31,006 nt of DNA from NCBI GenBank assembly GCA_019634245.1, contig JAHQVR010000317.1, positions 1 to 31,006 on the forward strand. The letters are read 5' to 3'. Positions 26,777 to 31,006 of the stretch are shown here, piece by piece. Both the position numbers and the translations under genes were made by a program. Positions within the stretch are counted from its first letter, which is position 1. Every line of letters begins with the position of its first letter. The stretch comes from Gammaproteobacteria bacterium (GTDB taxonomy: Bacteria; Pseudomonadota; Gammaproteobacteria; Granulosicoccales; Granulosicoccaceae). The notes under the pieces were generated by a model. The model did no database searches, had not been told where the DNA came from, and saw only the letters and a program-made list of their open reading frames with translations.

Positions 26777-27943
26777 ATGGCAGCAGACTACATTTTCACC
26801 TCGGAATCCGTATCCGAAGGCCACCCGGACAAAATGGCAGACCAGATTTCCGATGCCGTGCTGGACGCTCTTTTAGCTCGCGACTCCTCAGCCCGAGTTG
26901 CCTGTGAAACCATGGTGAAAACCGGCTTGGTCGTTATCGCAGGTGAGATCACCACCAGTGCTTATGTAGACCTTGAGGAATTAGTGCGAAAAACGGTTGT
27001 TGATATCGGCTATGACGGCTCCGATGTGGGCTTTGATGGTGCCACTTGCGCCGTGCTCAATGGCATTGGGAAGCAATCTCCAGATATCGCGCAAGGCGTG
27101 GATCGCTCTGCACCTGAAGAGCAGGGCGCTGGTGACCAAGGTCTGATGTTTGGTTACGCCACTAATGAAACAGATGTTCTGATGCCAGCACCCATAAACT
27201 ACTCACATCGGTTAGTAGAGCAACAATCGCAAATGCGTCGACAAGGTATTTTGCCGTGGCTACGACCGGATGCCAAAAGTCAGGTAACGCTGCGCTACAG
27301 TGATGGCAAGCCAGTGGGCATTGATGCGGTCGTTCTGTCCACGCAACATGATCCTGATGTGTCGCTGTCCGATCTGCGTGAAGGTGTTATGGAAAACATT
27401 ATTAAACCGATCTTGCCGGCTAACTGGCTGGCTGAGTGCCCCAGTGAAAATATCCACATTAACCCGACCGGCAATTTCGTTATCGGTGGTCCAGTAGGCG
27501 ATTGTGGTTTGACGGGCCGAAAAATTATTGTAGATACCTACGGCGGTATGGCCAGACACGGTGGCGGTGCCTTCTCTGGAAAAGACCCATCCAAGGTGGA
27601 TCGCTCGGCGGCCTATGCGGGCCGATACGTGGCGAAAAATGTCGTCGCAGCCGGGTTAGCAGAGAAGTGTGAAATTCAAGTGTCTTATGCCATTGGCGTA
27701 GCTCGGCCGACCTCTATCTCAGTTGAGACTTTTGGCACAGGAAAAATCGACGATCGAAAGATCGAAGCGGTGATTCAGGACGTATTCGACTTACGTCCGT
27801 ATGGCATTGTGACGATGCTTGATTTGATTCGTCCGATCTATCAACAAACAGCAGCGTATGGCCATTTTGGTCGAGAGCTTGCTGATTTCACATGGGAAAA
27901 AACCGACAAGACTGATGCGCTGCGTCAGGCTGCGGGTATCTAG
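26777..27943 (+). CDS. metK: S-adenosylmethionine synthase
   Basis: This 388-aa enzyme (E. coli 384) makes S-adenosylmethionine from methionine and ATP. Motifs are [11 protein letters not shown] with His16, [12 protein letters not shown] near residue 116, and [16 protein letters not shown] near residue 259. Two positions differ from E. coli: [11 protein letters not shown] (usually NPTGRF) and GVARPTS (E. coli GVAEPTS). It is cytoplasmic and followed 21 bp later by ahcY, so the two probably form an operon handling SAM production and SAH removal. Confidence 0.99.
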   Translation: MAADYIFTSESVSEGHPDKMADQISDAVLDALLARDSSARVACETMVKTGLVVIAGEITTSAYVDLEELVRKTVVDIGYDGSDVGFDGATCAVLNGIGKQSPDIAQGVDRSAPEEQGAGDQGLMFGYATNETDVLMPAPINYSHRLVEQQSQMRRQGILPWLRPDAKSQVTLRYSDGKPVGIDAVVLSTQHDPDVSLSDLREGVMENIIKPILPANWLAECPSENIHINPTGNFVIGGPVGDCGLTGRKIIVDTYGGMARHGGGAFSGKDPSKVDRSAAYAGRYVAKNVVAAGLAEKCEIQVSYAIGVARPTSISVETFGTGKIDDRKIEAVIQDVFDLRPYGIVTMLDLIRPIYQQTAAYGHFGRELADFTWEKTDKTDALRQAAGI

Positions 27944-27964
27944 AAGCTACAGGAAACAAAACTT

Positions 27965-29278
27965 ATGAGTTCAAATGCCGCCGAAGTGGCTAATGCCGAT
28001 TACAAAGTAGCGGATATTTCGCTAGCTGATTGGGGTCGCAAGGAAATTCGCATAGCCGAGCACGAAATGCCTGGCCTAATGGCGCTGCGCGAAGAGTACG
28101 CCGGTCAACACCCATTGAAGGGTGCACGTATCGCGGGGTGTCTGCATATGACTATTCAGACGGCTGTGTTGATTGAAACACTGGCCGAGTTGGGCGCAGA
28201 AATACGCTGGTCATCGTGCAACATTTTCTCCACTCAAGATCATGCGGCCGCGGCCATTGCTGCTGCAGGTATTCCGGTGTTTGCGTGGAAAGGAGAAACC
28301 CTAGAGGAAGCGGATTGGTGTATTCACCAAACCATTAAAGGACCCGATGGCTGGGTACCGAACATGATCCTGGATGATGGTGGCGATCTAACTGCCATCA
28401 TGCATAACGACTACCCTGAATTTATGGATGGGGTGAAGGGGCTTTCGGAAGAGACTACTACCGGCGTACTTCGCCTGGCGCAAATGGCGGCTGCGGGAAC
28501 ACTGAAAGTACCTGCCATTAATGTTAACGATTCGGTGACAAAGTCAAAATTCGATAACTTGTACGGTTGTCGGGAATCCTTGCTCGATGGAATCAAGCGC
28601 GCTACTGATGTCATGATCGCAGGCAAAGTGGCTGTTGTATTGGGTTATGGCGATGTGGGTAAGGGTTGTGCTCAGGCGTTTCGAGGTATGGGTGCTACTG
28701 TGTATGTCACAGAGATCGATCCGATTTGTGCACTGCAGGCGGCGATGGAAGGCTTTCGCGTAGTACGGATGGATGATATTTCAGGCGATGCTGACATTTT
28801 TGTTACCACGACAGGCAACGTTGGCGTTATCACTCACGACCACATGAAGTCGATGAAAAACGAAGCCATTGTCTGCAACATCGGACACTTTGACAATGAA
28901 ATCGAAGTTGAGCCGCTACGCAACTACACCTGGGAAAACGTAAAGCCTCAAGTAGATCAAATCATCTTCCCTGACGGTAAGCGCATTACGTTACTTGCAG
29001 AAGGTCGGCTGGTCAATTTGGGCTGTGCGACAGGGCATCCAAGCTTTGTGATGTCAGCGTCTTTTACTAATCAAGTCATCGCGCAAATCGAATTGTGGAA
29101 AAACAGTGAGAGTTACACCGTTGATTTGCACGTATTGCCCAAATCTCTAGACGAAAAGGTAGCTCGATTGCACCTCGGTAAAATCGGTGCCAATCTGACA
29201 GAGCTGACGACCGAGCAAGCCGAGTATATCGGCGTTGAGCAAACCGGCCCGTATAAGCAGCATCACTACCGATACTAA
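27965..29278 (+). CDS. ahcY: Adenosylhomocysteinase (SAH hydrolase)
   Basis: This 437-aa NAD-dependent enzyme splits S-adenosylhomocysteine, the inhibitory product of methyltransferases, into adenosine and homocysteine. The N-terminal half shows [16 protein letters not shown] and [17 protein letters not shown], the centre [20 protein letters not shown] with the catalytic Lys, then the NAD motif GYGDVGKG at 227-234. The C-terminus KQHHYRY supplies the Lys and Tyr that reach into the partner subunit. AGGAA provides the ribosome binding site. E. coli uses Pfs/LuxS instead, so this choice is informative about the host. Confidence 0.99.
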   Translation: MSSNAAEVANADYKVADISLADWGRKEIRIAEHEMPGLMALREEYAGQHPLKGARIAGCLHMTIQTAVLIETLAELGAEIRWSSCNIFSTQDHAAAAIAAAGIPVFAWKGETLEEADWCIHQTIKGPDGWVPNMILDDGGDLTAIMHNDYPEFMDGVKGLSEETTTGVLRLAQMAAAGTLKVPAINVNDSVTKSKFDNLYGCRESLLDGIKRATDVMIAGKVAVVLGYGDVGKGCAQAFRGMGATVYVTEIDPICALQAAMEGFRVVRMDDISGDADIFVTTTGNVGVITHDHMKSMKNEAIVCNIGHFDNEIEVEPLRNYTWENVKPQVDQIIFPDGKRITLLAEGRLVNLGCATGHPSFVMSASFTNQVIAQIELWKNSESYTVDLHVLPKSLDEKVARLHLGKIGANLTELTTEQAEYIGVEQTGPYKQHHYRY

Positions 29279-29288
29279 GCATAAAGAA

Positions 29289-29323
29289 ATCCACCAACTG
29301 TACCTATAGTGCAGTTGGTGGAT
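29289..29323 (+). terminator. Hairpin after ahcY, terminator-like
   Basis: A perfect 12-bp inverted repeat, ATCCACCAACTG / CAGTTGGTGGAT, encloses an 11-nt loop and begins 10 bases after the ahcY stop. No U-tract follows, so it may stabilise the 3' end or act with Rho rather than terminate on its own. Confidence 0.55.
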
Positions 29324-29448
29324 GTCTGATGACTCTTCTCCTGTGACGATCAGGTTAAATTGAACACTGAATGTCCACCCTCATCAATCTATTCAGATAC
29401 CATCTTAGCTAAGCGCCAGTCCCCATCATTGCAGTGAGGTTGCCAGCT

Positions 29449-30837
29449 ATGAATCCGATACACAGGGTCGGAGTTGTACCGTTGAGTCTGTTGACGTTTG
29501 TGCTCCTGTCGAACCTCGGATGCGCAACTCAAGGACAGCCGGGCCTACCTGAATCTGTCAGCACCGACGAAAACACCGCTGATGCCTTGCCTGCCAGTGA
29601 TGACTCTTCCTCCGCATCGGCTTCATCCAAAGGTAGAAGCACGATGATGGATACCACGATTGGCACTTACGGTGCCGGGCGTGAAGATCAATTGATTCTT
29701 GTAACCATGGAAACGTTGAACTACGAAGAATTGGTTGACGGTGATCTGGCCGCGGCGAACTCTTCGGATATCGCTGACTGGCCAGGCAATTTTGCTCAAT
29801 TTTTACAAGCAGTTGAAACCAACTATGGAATAACTCGTGTAGCCGACTGGCCGCTGAATACGATTGGCATACGTTGTTTGGTGTTCGAAAGTGACGGTAG
29901 CCGCTCCAGAGCAGATATCGTAGCGGCCTTGAACAACGATCCGGTCATTGAAACGGCTCAAGCAGTACAACTGTTTAACGCCCAACAATCTAACTATAAC
30001 GACCCCTATCTTCCGCTGCAGCATGGTTTGCATGCCTTGCAGGCTGATCAGGTGCATGGATGGTCAACCGGTAGAGATGTGAGTGTGGCGGTGATCGATA
30101 CCGGTCTGGACTCTGAGCATCCCGATCTTGCTGAAAGTCTTGTGGATGTGCGCAACTTTGTCGACACCGATACTCAACAGTTTCTTAACGACACCCATGG
30201 CACAGCGGTGGCTGGAATAATTGCGGCCGCCGCAGACAACGATACCGGGATGGTCGGAGTTGCACCTGAGGCCAAGATTGTGGGATTGAAAGCCTGTTGG
30301 CGGCGGAGCGACTCCGCATCGGCCACGTGCAATTCCTACACGTTGGCGAAGGCGCTGAACTACGCCATAGGTAATGAGGTGGATGTGATTAACTTAAGTT
30401 TAGCTGGGCCAAGGGATCCATTATTGGAACGTTTGGTGGGTAAAGCAATAGCCGCGAACATCGTGGTGGTCGGTGCTCAAGATCCAGCAAACCAGAATGC
30501 CTTTCCCAGTGTGCTGAATACAGTCATTGGAGTAGACCAAATCAATCAACCGTTGGGAGGTCGCTTTCTTGCACCAGGCAGTAAAGTACTGAGCACCGCA
30601 CCGACGAATCACTATGAATTTTTTGACGGTACGTCTTTTTCGGCAGCGCACGTCTCTGGTGTGGTGGCCCTGTTGCGTCAGTTACAACCAGATATCACTC
30701 CGTTTGAAGTCGCTGAGCTGTTGCACTCATCCAGCGAGTCGGAATCGGCTGCGATTAATGCGTGTAGAGCCGTTGCTTTGCTGGATAGCGGTGCAAAGAT
30801 TGATTGCTCTCAATCCCAAAGCTTGCCTAATAGTTGA
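29449..30837 (+). CDS. Exported S8-family (subtilase-like) peptidase
   Basis: I start at ATG 29449 (GAGG 10-13 bases before), giving 462 aa; a GTG at 29434 is also in frame. A signal peptide (residues 1-24, hydrophobic core at 9-23) ends near Cys25; SNLGC is not a canonical lipobox. A Ser/Asp-rich linker (about 40-62) and an inhibitor-like N-terminal domain (about 75-190) precede the catalytic domain. The triad is Asp217 (VIDTG), His250 (THGTAVAG) and Ser396 (GTSFSAAH). The oxyanion Asn (usually AAGN) appears as Gln344 in VVGAQD. It is probably secreted or periplasmic; substrate unknown. It stands alone. Confidence 0.87.
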   Translation: MNPIHRVGVVPLSLLTFVLLSNLGCATQGQPGLPESVSTDENTADALPASDDSSSASASSKGRSTMMDTTIGTYGAGREDQLILVTMETLNYEELVDGDLAAANSSDIADWPGNFAQFLQAVETNYGITRVADWPLNTIGIRCLVFESDGSRSRADIVAALNNDPVIETAQAVQLFNAQQSNYNDPYLPLQHGLHALQADQVHGWSTGRDVSVAVIDTGLDSEHPDLAESLVDVRNFVDTDTQQFLNDTHGTAVAGIIAAAADNDTGMVGVAPEAKIVGLKACWRRSDSASATCNSYTLAKALNYAIGNEVDVINLSLAGPRDPLLERLVGKAIAANIVVVGAQDPANQNAFPSVLNTVIGVDQINQPLGGRFLAPGSKVLSTAPTNHYEFFDGTSFSAAHVSGVVALLRQLQPDITPFEVAELLHSSSESESAAINACRAVALLDSGAKIDCSQSQSLPNS

Positions 30838-31006
30838 TGAAGTATCGGGCTTCTCCGTAGGTCGGTGAGGAAAGCTAGCAGACTGACATTCCTGGCTTGA
30901 ACGGTGGGTGGCACTGGTCAGTTGGTGCTGGTGTTGGTGTTGGTCAATCAGTGGTGAACAGGGGTAGGTCTTCGTTTTGTCTGTTGATTCGTGAGAGAAA
31001 CTGGCA
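30838..31006. other. Gene-free G/T-rich end of window
   Basis: The last 169 bp after the peptidase hold no convincing gene. Bases 30903-30958 are rich in G and T on this strand with repeated GGTGTT-like units. A reverse-strand frame open from the window edge stops at 30944-30946 and could be the tail of a - strand gene outside, but 20 residues are too few to judge. Confidence 0.4.

Noticed and set aside
30903..30958. G/T-rich run with GGTGTT units, looking like a short tandem repeat or Chi-like cluster
   Set aside because: The units are irregular and too few; no exact Chi octamer is present.
30944..31006. Tail of a possible - strand gene entering at the window end
   Set aside because: Only 20 residues before a stop, no motif; cannot be told from chance.

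Overview
The window is a chromosomal segment of a gammaproteobacterium outside the enteric group. Three things point there. First, the ribosomal block has the classical S10-spc-alpha gene order with gammaproteobacterial-type proteins, including a zinc-less S14 of about 101 aa and a 37-aa zinc-ribbon L36. Second, divergent uvrA / YajR-like MFS gene / ssb lies downstream of rplQ, the neighbourhood known from Pseudomonas. Third, S-adenosylhomocysteine hydrolase (ahcY) is present, which E. coli lacks. I cannot name a genus from the sequence.

Region 1 (1-12119) is one uninterrupted + strand block: the end of rplD, then rplW-rplB-rpsS-rplV-rpsC-rplP-rpmC-rpsQ (rest of the S10 operon), rplN-rplX-rplE-rpsN-rpsH-rplF-rplR-rpsE-rpmD-rplO-secY-rpmJ (spc operon) and rpsM-rpsK-rpsD-rpoA-rplQ (alpha operon). 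It ends in a very clear intrinsic terminator just after rplQ. Several starts need care: rpsS and rpsN use GTG, rplX begins inside a longer open frame, rpoA is best started at the ATG at 10695, and rpmJ is short but certain.

Region 2 (12120-20694) is accessory. It opens with a 363-bp gene-free stretch carrying two short palindromes. Next comes a soluble diguanylate cyclase whose sensor is a LacI/periplasmic-binding-protein-like domain without the DNA-binding helix-turn-helix. After it lie an ABC exporter half-transporter, gpsA and an EamA/DMT transporter. A second, convergent DMT transporter follows on the - strand, then a 329-bp intergenic region with a degenerate tandem duplication of about 140 bp, and a zeta-class glutathione transferase / maleylacetoacetate isomerase.

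Region 3 (20695-25449) holds uvrA (-), a YajR-like MFS transporter (+, divergent, only 45 bp away) and ssb (+). Region 4 (25450-29323) has a strong hairpin, a short-chain dehydrogenase (-), a 341-bp gene-free and partly structured region, then metK-ahcY. These last two encode SAM synthesis and SAH breakdown, two steps of the activated-methyl cycle, and look like one operon. Region 5 (29324-31006) holds an exported S8 (subtilase) peptidase with an intact Asp-His-Ser triad but Gln at the usual oxyanion Asn position, followed by a gene-free G/T-rich end.

I saw no tRNA, rRNA, CRISPR array, insertion sequence, phage genes or defence island. The most unusual items are the LacI-like/GGDEF fusion with its palindromic upstream region, the tandem repeat between the divergent DMT and maiA genes, and the atypical S8 peptidase. 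None amounts to a convincing new multi-gene system.
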